From assembly GCA_027579435.1 (NCBI GenBank), contig JANBPK010000854.1, positions 1 through 64,000 of the forward strand: a stretch of DNA of 64,000 bases, in the 5' to 3' direction. The DNA comes from Candolleomyces eurysporus (taxonomy: Eukaryota; Basidiomycota; Agaricomycetes; Agaricales; Psathyrellaceae). The position numbers and the translations under genes are program-made. Shown piece after piece: positions 1-9,818 of this stretch (the stretch's first letter is position 1; the number at the start of each line of letters is the position of its first letter). The notes below the pieces were generated by a model. The model was not told where the DNA came from. It saw only the letters and a list, made by a program, of their open reading frames with translations, and searched no databases.

Positions 1-557
1 TGGGGTTTCCAGGTTCTAAGGTGTGGTTATCTTCCAAGATAACGCAGATGTACACTCATATCGACTTCCCGATGCCGGCGGATGATCGAAGTCTTTGAAG
101 TGCCAGTCGCGCGCGCGAGAAATTCCTGCCTGGCAGTTCCCGCCAACCTCACTGGGCCTCAAGGTACGTTCTTCGCACCGTTAGCGTTCTCTGGGGACTA
201 GTGGAGTGCTGTTTGATTGACGAGTGTTTCTTCTGTTCCCTACCCTTACCCCCATCGTTCGGTTGGTGGAATGGCATACATCCAGTGTTGTTGACGAGAC
301 GGTCGCAAACCCCAGGTATACCACCTCCTCGTCGGCCCCTGACAAATTCCACGTCCAAACCGTCGCCTATAGCGTATGCTTGATGTAACTGAACCTCGAT
401 CTTCTTGACGTATATTAGTAGCATTCGTCTATCAAATTCAGAATAACAAAGCCCCAAAACATCTGAATGAAAATTCTTAGAAATTACGCGGGATACACAG
501 AAAGGATGTCGCTATGGTATGGGGGGGGGGAGGTGAAAACGCACGCGTCAAGCCAGC
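1..557. other. left edge, no gene recognised
   Basis: Short overlapping open frames on both strands (for example 149-457 minus and 201-383 plus) have no recognisable domain and no supporting splice pattern. Just right of this lies the stop codon of SEC13 (558-560, minus), so about 100-300 bases here are probably its 3' UTR. A G-rich run sits near 520-530. Confidence 0.5.
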
Positions 558-1881
558 TTAACTATTCATATCGCTAACACACTCCCAAACTCCCTTCAAA
601 TTCTCCTTCCAAAGCGTAACCTTGCCATCTCCACAACTCACAGCCAGCAAATTACCCGCAAGGCTCCACGACACGCGCCAAACGACATCTGGGAACTTTC
701 CAGGGGGCGACTGGGCACCGCCAGCAGCCGCAGGGGACGTGAGGGCCGAGGACGGGTCCAAGGCCGTCTTCACCCAAGGCGAGGTCGGCGAATCTTTGGT
801 CCAGATCAGCACCGTCTTGTCCTGAGAGGCAGTGGCGATGTAGCTCCGTGGGAGGCCGATGTTGGGTGCCCAGGCGACGTCGCGCACCCAGTCGGTGTGG
901 CCCTCGAGCGTCTCTTCTTCGATCCACGATTGGCTGTCTTCGCGGTACCCCCAGATCTTGACGAGGTTGTCGCAGCCGGCGCTAGCGAAGCGTTTGACGA
1001 CGGGTGCTTGGGTGGAGCCGGGCGCTTGGCCTGGGGCTGATTGGGGTTGGGGGGTGATGAGGGATCCGGGGACTACGGCGGGGGCCCAAGAGATGGCGTT
1101 GCAACCGATGGCGTGGGCGTTGAAGATGTCTGCGTCCCATTGGCCGTCGTCTGCATATGACGTTAGCGTGGTAGATAGGAGAATGGGGGGATGATGACTG
1201 ACTCTTGAATGTTAGTACGGAGAGCTTGCCATCTGATGATGCACAGGCGAGGATGGCTCCCAGTTCGTGGGGTGCCCAGGATACGGAGTTTACTGCCAGG
1301 ATATGAGATGGAGATGGGATATTAGGGTTTAGCGACATACCTGAAGCAGTATGAAGGGTATGCTCTTTAATTTTNAATCCACCCGCCAGTGTTGGGTCCC
1401 TGGCCTTGCTGTTCCTTCCAGATCAGCACCTTTCCGTCGTAAGAGCATGAAGCCAGGATATGGCCAAATTTTGGATGCGCCCAGGCAACCTGCCAGACGG
1501 GACCTGTGTGTCTGTAATATCGTGTTTATTTCAGTAATTCGCCTCGCCAGGAAGACTGTGACCACGCACCCCTTGAGCGTCTGGCCGTTGGTCGATCGTT
1601 GCGCATCCCCATCCACAACGTCGAACACCTTTACAGTGCGATCCGAGGAGCACGTCGCCAATCGTTTCCCGTAATAGTCCAGCTGGGCATCATGCTAGAT
1701 AGAAAAACAGAGTCCGCTTGAACATTGAGTTTCCAAAGTGCGCGTTGCAGATGATCTGGGTACTCCACATACAATCATGTCCTCATGAGCGGTCTCTATG
1801 GGCACAGACTCTGAAACGGCGGTGGCAGCCTTTCATAAATTAGAGAAAATAGACCACAAAAGACGTATTTTCACGTACCAT
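558..1881 (-). CDS. SEC13: COPII coat and nuclear pore WD40 protein Sec13
   Basis: Sec13 is a WD40 beta-propeller. It pairs with Sec31 in the outer COPII coat on ER exit sites and also belongs to the nuclear pore Y-complex. Six exons can be read: 1879-1881 (the ATG alone), 1773-1808, 1570-1694, 1341-1511, 1203-1292 and 558-1150. Diagnostic stretches are [19 protein letters not shown] at the N-terminus, then [56 protein letters not shown] and [11 protein letters not shown]. The chain is about 338 residues, normal for fungi. The N at 1375 must be an extra base, because ignoring it restores the frame through exon 4 (TGG ATT AAA ATT AAA). The start was chosen because ATG followed directly by gtacgt joins in frame to [12 protein letters not shown]; there is no ATG in exon 2 before HEDM. 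It is divergently arranged with TM1. Confidence 0.95.
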
Positions 1882-2282
1882 GGTGAAGAGTGTATCGCCA
1901 AAACGAATCTGCTATCCCGCCATAACCGTCCAGACAGACGTGTCCTGCCAATTCGCACGGATCACGTGGAAGTGGTGTCGGGCCGAGGNCGGNCCGCTTT
2001 GCAACCGCNNTGATTGCTGCCGTGACGTCGTTGCTCGCTCTCTACCTGCGTTGTACTCTAGAGGTGACACGGTGAGTAGCTATGGGAATCAATTGTGTTG
2101 TACAGGCTCAAGTATACATCTGTGTCGCGTAGAATCAACCACTCGCCAATTTATTGCCATGACTCACGAGGCCAGTTCTCCGCAGGCACTCAAGCGGCTC
2201 AACTGCAATGAGAGCGCTGTTTACGGCACTAAATGCCACCTATAAAAATCAAAGTGTTCCTGAGATCGCGTTCGTCTTCCCT
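1882..2282. promoter_or_regulatory. divergent promoter between SEC13 and TM1
   Basis: This 400-base gap separates the SEC13 start (minus) from the TM1 start (plus). The SEC13 half has an E-box-like CACGTG near 1965 and was duplicated at 5559-5860. The TM1 half (from about 2070) has a block shared by all four TM paralogues: GTGAGTAGCTA, a CAATTGTGctgtac-like stretch, ATTGCCATGACTCACGAGG, then a TATAAAA-like box about 45-50 bases before the ATG. Conservation of this block among copies suggests a shared promoter. Confidence 0.55.
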
Positions 2283-4955
2283 ATGGCCACCTCTTCCAGA
2301 TACGAAAAGCTCGACCTCGACCCTGGCACCGTTCCCACTAGGAAGCGGCGAACGTCAGGATGCAAATGCATGCTGTTTGCCGTTGGCATTCTCATCTCCC
2401 TCCTCGTCTCAATCGGCATAGCCAAATTCTTGTCCAGTCTATATCATGTCATGCAAGAACCACACAGTTTCCTGTATGAGAACAAGACTTTGGCGGAGGT
2501 CAGGAACATGTCGACTGTCGTGCGCCCACTGGTGGATAGGGATCAGAAGTTCGATATTGTCGCGACTGTCTGGGTCCGGACGCTTGACCCCCGGGACAGT
2601 GCATCCGAGCAGTACAACTGGATGCACGGAGAAGATCACATCTTCTCAGATACTGTGTTTCGTGGGGTGTCGCNTTATGGATGAGCACATCCACACGAAG
2701 GTCAACCTATCCATCCCGCTCGAAACCTTGTAAATACCCCCATCATGATTCCTTACCCACTGGATCGCTGACATTGCCGTAGCTCTAAGGCCGAGACCTT
2801 GGAAAATTTTGATATCAGAGCAACCTTCAAACTGGTTCCTCAATCCCCCTCCCTGCTCGACCATATCACGAGTTTCTCGAGCTGGGTTCCCGCAACAGTC
2901 GTACTGCCCGATATCAGCCCAGAAGCGCGTGCTCGAAAACTGGAGGGTAATTTCTCCCCTCCAGGCACGCTTGAGGATGTACAAAACGCCGCTCTCGAAT
3001 CCTTCGCTATTTCGGCACCGCTGATTGACCTCCATCCAATCAAGAGCGCCTGCGGAAGGAAGACTGTAGAGGAGGAGGACGATGGACCAGCGTTGGGAGC
3101 GGGGGAACTCGTAACATCGACAAAGGGAAAGTCGCCTTTAAAGGTACATCCTCACGTCGTCACAAGGTACGTTCATTCTCTGGCTGATCCTTTCGACTTT
3201 GTCGCTTATTCGACCTTTCTTCTGTTTATAGAACGGACTTGCGAGTCGTACGAATGGACAATATCTACAACAAAAAAGCTTACGATGCACACCATCAACA
3301 ACTCCGTCACGATAATGTACGCCACCCCGTCATTGACGCCAGAGAACGTTGTGCTGATGAAAACCCTTCTTTCTCTAGGCTATCAACGGCTGCACTCGGG
3401 CAGGAGGCGGTCTCAGAGACGGGAGGAGATGTGGCCGTCAATTTTTCAACCGAGCAAACTGTGAAACACGTATTGAACTAGAAATCCCCGACGAGAAGAC
3501 AAGCACGTCTCGAAAGCAAGTAGCTTATGCCCCTTTCCTTTCCGTGAACAGCCACTCCTGGGGCCCTTTGGTATGTTCAGTGTATTATGAGCGTCTTGTC
3601 ATAACTCACCAGCTCGGTCGCCCCTCATTTTAGGACATCATCCCGATGCCGGTTGATCGAGAACATTGTCCTGAAGGATCTGTTCCAGGTCTGTCCCATT
3701 CCACGCTCTGCATCTTCTTTTCTTGGTCTCTGATTGCCCGTCTATTCGTTCTCTAGAAGCTCCCCAATTTATGCAAGTAACGTGGAATCTGGCGTATTCA
3801 GGCAGCACAGCAGAAAAACTACTTCTAGCTGAAGTACTAGGTGTTTTTAACACGTACAACACAACGGATACCGAGTTCAATAAGTTTGAAGCTCAAGAAT
3901 TTGTAGAGGGAATACGTCAGTGATTTCCCCACCTTCTCTTGCTCGATCTCTGAATGATCTGCCCCGACTGACGAACACGAACTCCCCAGAACGACTCCAC
4001 GGCCACAAACATTCAATCAACAACCGCATCGGGAGAATGCTCATATTCAATATAATTACGTACGTCCTCGTCTCACGACATCATTGAGCCCCTAGAGAGT
4101 TGCTGACGACCTTTCTCTGCAGGTTGATCCTCAACTTCATCCACTTCAGTTTGCAGTTCCACTACTGGTACACCCGCTCAACAACGGTTGGAATCAGCAT
4201 CATCGGGTCCTCACTCACAGTCTTATCCTTCTCTCCCGTCTTTGCACTTGAACTCTGGAAACAGAAAGCATTTAGAGAGGGTAAATCACTGCTTTCGTCC
4301 TTATTCATACTTGTGACGGCCGCGTATTGGTACCTGTTGCCTCCAAGTGTCATCGCACGCGCGGTGTTGAGGCTAGAAGGTACCGGTGCGTTCCCATACG
4401 TGAGGTTGCTCCCAGCGTCACACTTAGAGAGGGCCAGTGCGAGGTTGGAGACGAAGGGGAGGAAGTGGTGGATCATCGGGGTGCGGTTACATCCAGCGTT
4501 ACATTTGCAATGACAGTCCTGACCTTCGAATTTAATAACAGATCCTCGTCGGTGTATTCAGCTTCTACTTCATCGACACCCTGCGCGACTTCCCTCTAAT
4601 CTCCCGGGTCGGTCCAGCCCCCGACCCCGTCCCAGCCGAACTCGTCACTTCGAATGCAATCTCAAAATACCTCACCAGCCCACTTTCCCTTTGCGGTATT
4701 ATCTTCCAAGTAATGTTGAACTACAGATCCAAGACGTTCGCAGGCGGGTACAAGTTGGCTGCTTGGATCCACTTGGTGTTGCATCTCATTACTTTGGTGG
4801 TTTATATTCCGCGGCTAGCATGGAGGACTGAAGGGATTAGGGACCCTTTTTCGCTTCGGGATGCGGTGGATCTGGGGCTGACTGTCGTGGTTGCGGTCCA
4901 GGGTGTACTCTACAAAAGGGTTGAGCAAGATATCGAGGATAAGGATACAAGTTGA
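2283..4955 (+). CDS. TM1: multi-pass membrane protein, array paralogue 1
   Basis: I do not recognise a named family. Nine exons with short introns give about 700 residues. The order is: a short N-terminus with MATSSRYEKLDLDPG; a basic, Cys-containing KRRTSGCKC patch; a transmembrane helix (MLFAVGILISLLVSIGIA); a large hydrophilic domain containing TLAEVxNMSTVVRPLVDRD, FDIVATVWVRTLDPR and TDLRVVRMDNIYNKKAYDA; then several helices around HYWYTRSTTVGISIIGSSL, ending EQDIEDKDTS. Introns include 3317-3377 and ones near 2732, 3166, 3573, 3688, 3917, 4060 and 4472. The start at MATS is the one kept in all four copies. The N at 2674 is an extra base compared with TM2 (GTGACGCTTATGG). The inferred topology is a single N-terminal anchor, a lumenal or extracellular domain, and a C-terminal bundle. 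The product function is unknown. Confidence 0.8.
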
Positions 4956-5039
4956 AAAGGAGATGAGTATTCGTGTATAGTGGTTTTCCGGATATTCTAT
5001 TTATTATAATACATTCTCTGACACGCTAGACCTCTCCAT

Positions 5040-5545
5040 AAGCGATGTACATGCTACTTGTCGTCCTGACGAACCATCTCGAACATGTTCCCGGCCTGTA
5101 TCATTCTTTGACACTCACTAGGCAATAGATGTACCCTCAAAACACGCTGCTCAAACTCCTCAAAGAGTCCTCTTCTCCCGACCGAAGCTTCTTTGAAGTT
5201 TGAAGAAGGTCGTCAAATCCGGGTGGACGATCTGCCAACATTGCTCTCCTCCCAACCATGAATAATATGCTGAGAAAACCTGGCTACAAAATACGCATGA
5301 AGGCCTCTTCTACCGAGCACTAAAGACGTGACACGGCATCTTTGAGAAAGGGTGCAGGAATGAGGTGACTTGCCCGCAACAATGCAGTTTCTGGTAGGAT
5401 GATACAGATAATGAAAGCAGTCTGACAACAAACATATAGGGAAAAAAGATCCATCTGTGAGCTCATAAACAAAGCACGCTGTGAGGTCGACTGCGAGGAA
5501 TGCTTTGAGCTTTGATGAAGCTTCACCTTCATCAGAGGGTTTCTA
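5040..5545 (-). pseudogene. NLR relic 1 (3' end only)
   Basis: Decayed C-terminal part of a NACHT NTPase like NLR1-NLR5. The minus-strand translation near 5213-5431 contains LYHPTRNCIVAGKS, matching the LYHPTxNxIV motif of the intact genes, followed by a frameshifted match to the terminal helices. The DNA from about 5040 also matches the 3' ends of relics 3 and 5. There is no NACHT domain. It lies tail-to-tail with TM1 and ends abruptly at about 5555, where the duplicated SEC13 piece begins. Confidence 0.7.
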
Positions 5546-5558
5546 ACCTAACCCTAAG

Positions 5559-5860
5559 GTAGAAAAACAGAGTCCGCTTGAACATTGAATATTGAATTTC
5601 CAAAGTGCGCGTTGCAGATGATCTGGGTATTCTACATACAATCATGTCAGCTCATGAGCGGTCTCTATGAGCACAGACTCTAAAACGGCGGTGGCAGCCT
5701 CTTATAAATTAGAGAAAATAGACCATAAAAGACGTATTTTCACGTACTTACCCTGGTGGAGAGTGCTATCCGCCATATAGCCGTGTCCTCCAATTCATAC
5801 GGATCACCGATCACGTGAGAGTGGCGACGGGCCGAGTGCGGGCCGCGGCACTTGCATAAT
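5559..5860 (-). pseudogene. duplicated 5' end of SEC13 (truncated)
   Basis: Nearly identical to 1689-2040: both start TAGAAAAACAGAGTCCGC and share the ATGATCTGGGTA...CAATCATGT...CTCATGAGCGGTCTCTAT succession covering SEC13 exon 2, introns 1-2 and the 5' flank. The copy stops exactly before SEC13 exon 3 coding sequence and has lost the start codon (gtacCATGG became gtacTTACC), so it cannot make Sec13. It marks the left edge of the TM1 to TM2 tandem duplication. Confidence 0.9.
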
Positions 5861-5924
5861 CTCTCTGATCGCTGTGATGTCCTTCGGCTCACCGCCATTT
5901 CAGCTTGAATCTCCGGGAATAGTG

Positions 5925-6113
5925 CAGAAGCACACTGTGAGTAGCTAAGAGTGTCAATTGTGCTGTACATTCATGAAACAAAGATCTCTGCTCCATAGAA
6001 TCAATCATTGCCATGACTCACGACCGTGCAAGTTGGCAACGCGGGCGCTGTATACGGCACCGGCTGCGAGATATAAAAATCAAAGTGCTCATGAGATGAT
6101 GCTCGTCCTCCCA
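5925..6113 (+). promoter_or_regulatory. TM2 promoter block
   Basis: Matches the flank of TM1, TM3 and TM4: GTGAGTAGCTA, then a CAATTGTGCTGTACATTCATG stretch, AATCATTGCCATGACTCACGA, and an ATATAAAAATC TATA-like element about 45 bases before the ATG. Confidence 0.5.
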
Positions 6114-8788
6114 ATGGCCACCTCTCACAGATACGAAAAGCTCGATATCGATCCTGGCACCGTTCCCAGTAGAAGGCGACGAATGTCAGGATGCAAGTGC
6201 ATGCTGCTTGCTGTTGGCATTCTCATCTCCCTCCTCGTCTCAATCGGCATAGCCAAATTCGTGTCCAGTGTATTTCATGGCCTGCGAGAACCCCACAATT
6301 CTCTGTATGAGAACAAGACTTTGGCGGAGGTCAAGAACATGGCGAATGTCGTGCGCCCACTGGTGGATAGGGATCAGAAGTTCGATATCGTCGCGACTGT
6401 TTGGGTCCGGACGCTTGACCCTCGGGACGATGCATCTGGGCGGTACGGCTGGATGCACGAAGATCACATCTTCTCAGATACCGTGTTTCGTGGGGTGACG
6501 CTTATGGATGAGCACGTCCACACGAAGGTCAACCTATCCATCCCGCTCGAAACCTTGTAAGCTTCTTCCATCATGATCACTATCCCGCCAGATCGCTGAT
6601 ATTGTTGGTAGCTCTAAGGCCGAAACCTTGGAAAACTTCGATATCAGAGCAACCTTCAAACTGATCCCTCAATNCCCCCTCCCTGCTCGACTACATCACG
6701 AATTTCACGACCTGGGTTCCCGCAACAGTCGTACTGCCCGATATCAGCCCCGAAGCCCGTGCTCGGAAAATGAAGGGTGATTTCTCCCCTCCAGAATCGC
6801 TTGATGAACTACAAAATGCCGCTCTTGAATCCTTCGCCATTTCGGCACCCCTAATTGATCTCCATCCAACCAAGAGCGCTTGCGGAAGGAAGACTGAACA
6901 GGAAGAGGAGGACAATGGACCAGCGTTGGGAACGGGAGAACTCGTAACATCGACGAAGGGAAAACCGCCTTTAAAGGTGCATCCTCACGTCGTCACAAAG
7001 TACGTTTCCTCTGTGGCCGATCCTTTCGACTTTGTCGGTAACTCGACCTTTCTTCTATGTATAGAACGGATTTGCGAGTCGTACGGATGGACAAGATCTA
7101 CAACAAAAAAGCGTACGATGCACACCACAAACAACTCCGTCGGGATGATGTGCGCAACCCCCTCCTTAACCCGGAAGAACGTTTTGCTGACGAAAACACG
7201 TCTTTCTCTAGGTTATGAACGGCTGCACTCGGGCAGGAGGTGGTCTGAGAGACGGGAGGAGATGTTCGCGTCAATTTCTCAATCGAGCAAATTGTGAAGC
7301 ACGAATTGAACTAGAAATCCCCGACGAGAAGACAAGCACATCTCGAAAGCAAGTAGCTTATGCCCCATTCCTCTTCGTGAACAGTCGCTCCTGGGGCCCT
7401 TTGGTACGTTCAGCATATTATCAGAGTGTCTTGTCATAACTCATCAGCTCGGTCGCCCGTCATTTAGGACATGATCCCGATGCCGGTCGATCGGGAACAT
7501 TGCCCTGAAGGATCTGTTCCAGGTTTGTCCCAGTCCACGCTCTGTATCTTCTTTTCCTAGTCTCTGATTGATCGTCTGTTCGTTCTCTAGAAACTCCCCA
7601 ATTTATGCAAGTAACGTGGAATCTGGCGTATTCAGGCAGCACAGCAGAAAAACTGCTTCTAGCTGACTTCCTAGGTGCTGCAAACACGTACAACACAACG
7701 GATACTGAGTTCAATAAGCTTAAAGCTCAACAATCTGTAGAGACCATACGTTAGTGATTTCCCCATCTTCTCTCTCGATCTCTGAATGATCTGTCCTGAC
7801 TGACAAACACGAACTCCGCAGAACGAATCCACGGTCATAAGCATTCAATCGACAACCACATTGGGAGAATGTTCATATTCGATGCGATTGCGTACGTCTT
7901 CGTCTCACAACATCATTCAGCCTCTAAACAATAGCTGACGAACTTTCTCTAAAGGGTGATCCTCAGCTTCATCCACGTCAATTTGCAGTTCCACTACTGG
8001 TACACCCGCTCAACGACGGTTGGAATCAGCATCATCGGGTCCTCGCTCACAGCCTTATCCTCCTCTCTCTTCTTTGCACTTGACCTCTGGAACCAGAAAG
8101 CATTTAGGGAGGGTACACCACTGTTTTCGTCTTCATTCACGCTTGTGGTGGCGGTGTTTGGGTACCTCTTGACTGCAAGTGTCACCTTACGTGCGGTGTT
8201 GAGGCTAGAAGGTACCGATGCGTTCCCATACGTGACGTTGGCCCCAGCGTCGCATTTAGAGCGGGCCAGTGCGAGGTTGGAAACCAAGGGGAGGAAGCGG
8301 TGGATTATTGGGGTACGTTTACATCCAGTGTTACTTTTACCATGGCAGTCCTGACCTTCGAAAATCAATAACAGATCCTCGTCGGGGTATTCAGCCTCTA
8401 CTTCGTCGACGCTGTGCGCAACTTCCCTCTCGTCTCCCGGATCGGTCCAGCCCCGGACCCCGTTTCAGCTGAGCTCGTCACTCCGACCGCAATCTCAAAC
8501 TACATCGTCAACCCAATTTTCCTTTGCGGTGCTATCTTCCAGGTAATATTAAATTACAGATCCAAGACGTTCGCAGGCGGCTACAAGCTGGCTGCTTGGA
8601 TAGACTTGGTGTTGCAACTCCTTATTTTGGTGGCGTATATTCCGCGGCTAGCGTGGAGAGCTGGAGCGTTTAGGGACCCTTTTTCGCTTGAGGATGTGCT
8701 GTATTCTGGGTCAACCATCGTGTTTGCGGTGCAGGCCGTACTTTACAAAAGGGTTGAGCAGGATATCGAGGATAAGGATACGAGTTGA
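6114..8788 (+). CDS. TM2: multi-pass membrane protein, array paralogue 2
   Basis: Paralogue of TM1 with the same nine-exon layout and motifs: MATSHRYEKLDIDPG, RRRMSGCKC, MLLAVGILISLLVSIGIA, FDIVATVWVRTLDPR, MDEHVHTKVNLSIPLETL, then HYWYTRSTTVGISIIGSSL and the C-terminal EQDIEDKDTS. The fourth exon reads VMNGCTRAGGGLRDG and continues into IELEIPDEKTSTSRKQ. The N at 6674 lies before a C run and must be an extra base, since ignoring it joins LIPQ to PPSLLDYIT. The acidic loop is TEQEEEDNGPALG. Otherwise the frame looks intact. It is probably the product of a recent tandem duplication with TM1, given the SEC13 fragment upstream. Confidence 0.8.
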
Positions 8789-8859
8789 AAGGTGATTACC
8801 GTTCGCGTATAGTAGTAGTAGTAATATATTTCGGAGATCATATTTATTATAATACATTT

Positions 8860-9500
8860 TTTGACACTCTCCAACAAGCATCCAGGGAAAAAAGACCTAT
8901 CTGTGAGCTCATGAACAAAGCACGGTCGACTGCGAGGAATATTTTGAGCTTTGATGAAGCTTCAGCTTCATCGGAGGGTTTCCATGCCCGCCAGAAATAT
9001 CTCCATGACCCCAACGCAAATCGGACATGTGGCTCGCCAATCCGACTATTCAAAGTACTGCCTTCAAAAATTCCCCCAGGAACCTTCCAACCCCCTTCTC
9101 AACATCGACTGCAACGTTCGGTTGACGAAAATCGGGGATGCTTATCCAACAATTTCGGCGAAAGAAGAATGGTAAAAGACGCAGGACATGAGGAATCCGA
9201 AATCGTGAGCGCCTCTCAGGCGAATCACCGCATGAAGGGGTAGAATGGCCTTTACCAATGCTCGCCCGGACAGCGGCGTCGATTTATGCAGGGGTGAGAA
9301 GCCAAAATGTCTTCGAGAGCCTCAACCATGGCGGCCTGACGTGAACGCGGGTATTACCGTAAAAGTTAGCGATACAGTGACCTACGTATTCAGCTGGTAT
9401 TGTTTGCTCCAAGGTTTCTAATGCTGGTGGAAGGTGGGAGAGAGATTAGCCCAATGAAATCAAGCGCTCGGTTACAAGTTGAGGCCTGAGGTCGCCGGGG
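8860..9500 (-). pseudogene. NLR relic 2
   Basis: Minus-strand remnants of a NACHT NTPase. The segment around 8847-9053 gives WKPSDEAEASSKLKIFLAVD, matching WxPSDEAEYLSQLRAML of NLR2. DNA at 9241-9345 matches the NLR1 region near 14040-14165 (AAATGTCTTC, CCATGG), and 9455-9480 (AATCAAGCGCTCGGTT) resembles the 5' flank of NLR3 (34525-34545). Large internal parts, including the P-loop, are missing. It is tail-to-tail with TM2. Confidence 0.65.
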
Positions 9501-9599
9501 TTTGAAGGCAATGTGATCCGCAATCCATGATCGCGCTGATCGTTGTGACATCGTCCTTCAATTGGCAGTTCACCCCCATTTCAGCTCTAATCTCCAGGA

Positions 9600-9818
9600 A
9601 TAGTGCAGAAGCACACAGTGAGTAGCTACGGGAATCAATTGTGCTGTACATTCATGAAACAAAGATTTCTGTTCCAGAGAATTGATTGATTGTCAACTCA
9701 TTGCCATGACTCACGAGGCTAGTGCTGTGGAGGCTCAATCGCAACACGGGCGCTGTATACGGCACCGAGTATCACATATATAAGCCAGAGCGCCCTGAGA
9801 ATAACGCTCGTCTTCCCC
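9600..9818 (+). promoter_or_regulatory. TM3 promoter block
   Basis: Conserved paralogue flank: GTGAGTAGCTACGGGAATC, a stretch with CAATTGTGCTGTAC, TTGCCATGACTCACGAGG, and an ATATATAAG TATA-like element about 45 bases before the ATG. Confidence 0.5.

Noticed and set aside
2283..4955. TM family as a CLPTM1-like protein
   Set aside because: The topology (N-terminal helix, large lumenal domain, C-terminal helices) is similar, but none of the CLPTM1 sequence words I would expect are visible.
5536..5554. CTAACCTAACCCTAAGG resembling telomere repeats at the TM1/TM2 duplication junction
   Set aside because: Only about two imperfect units; too short to claim an interstitial telomere or healed break.
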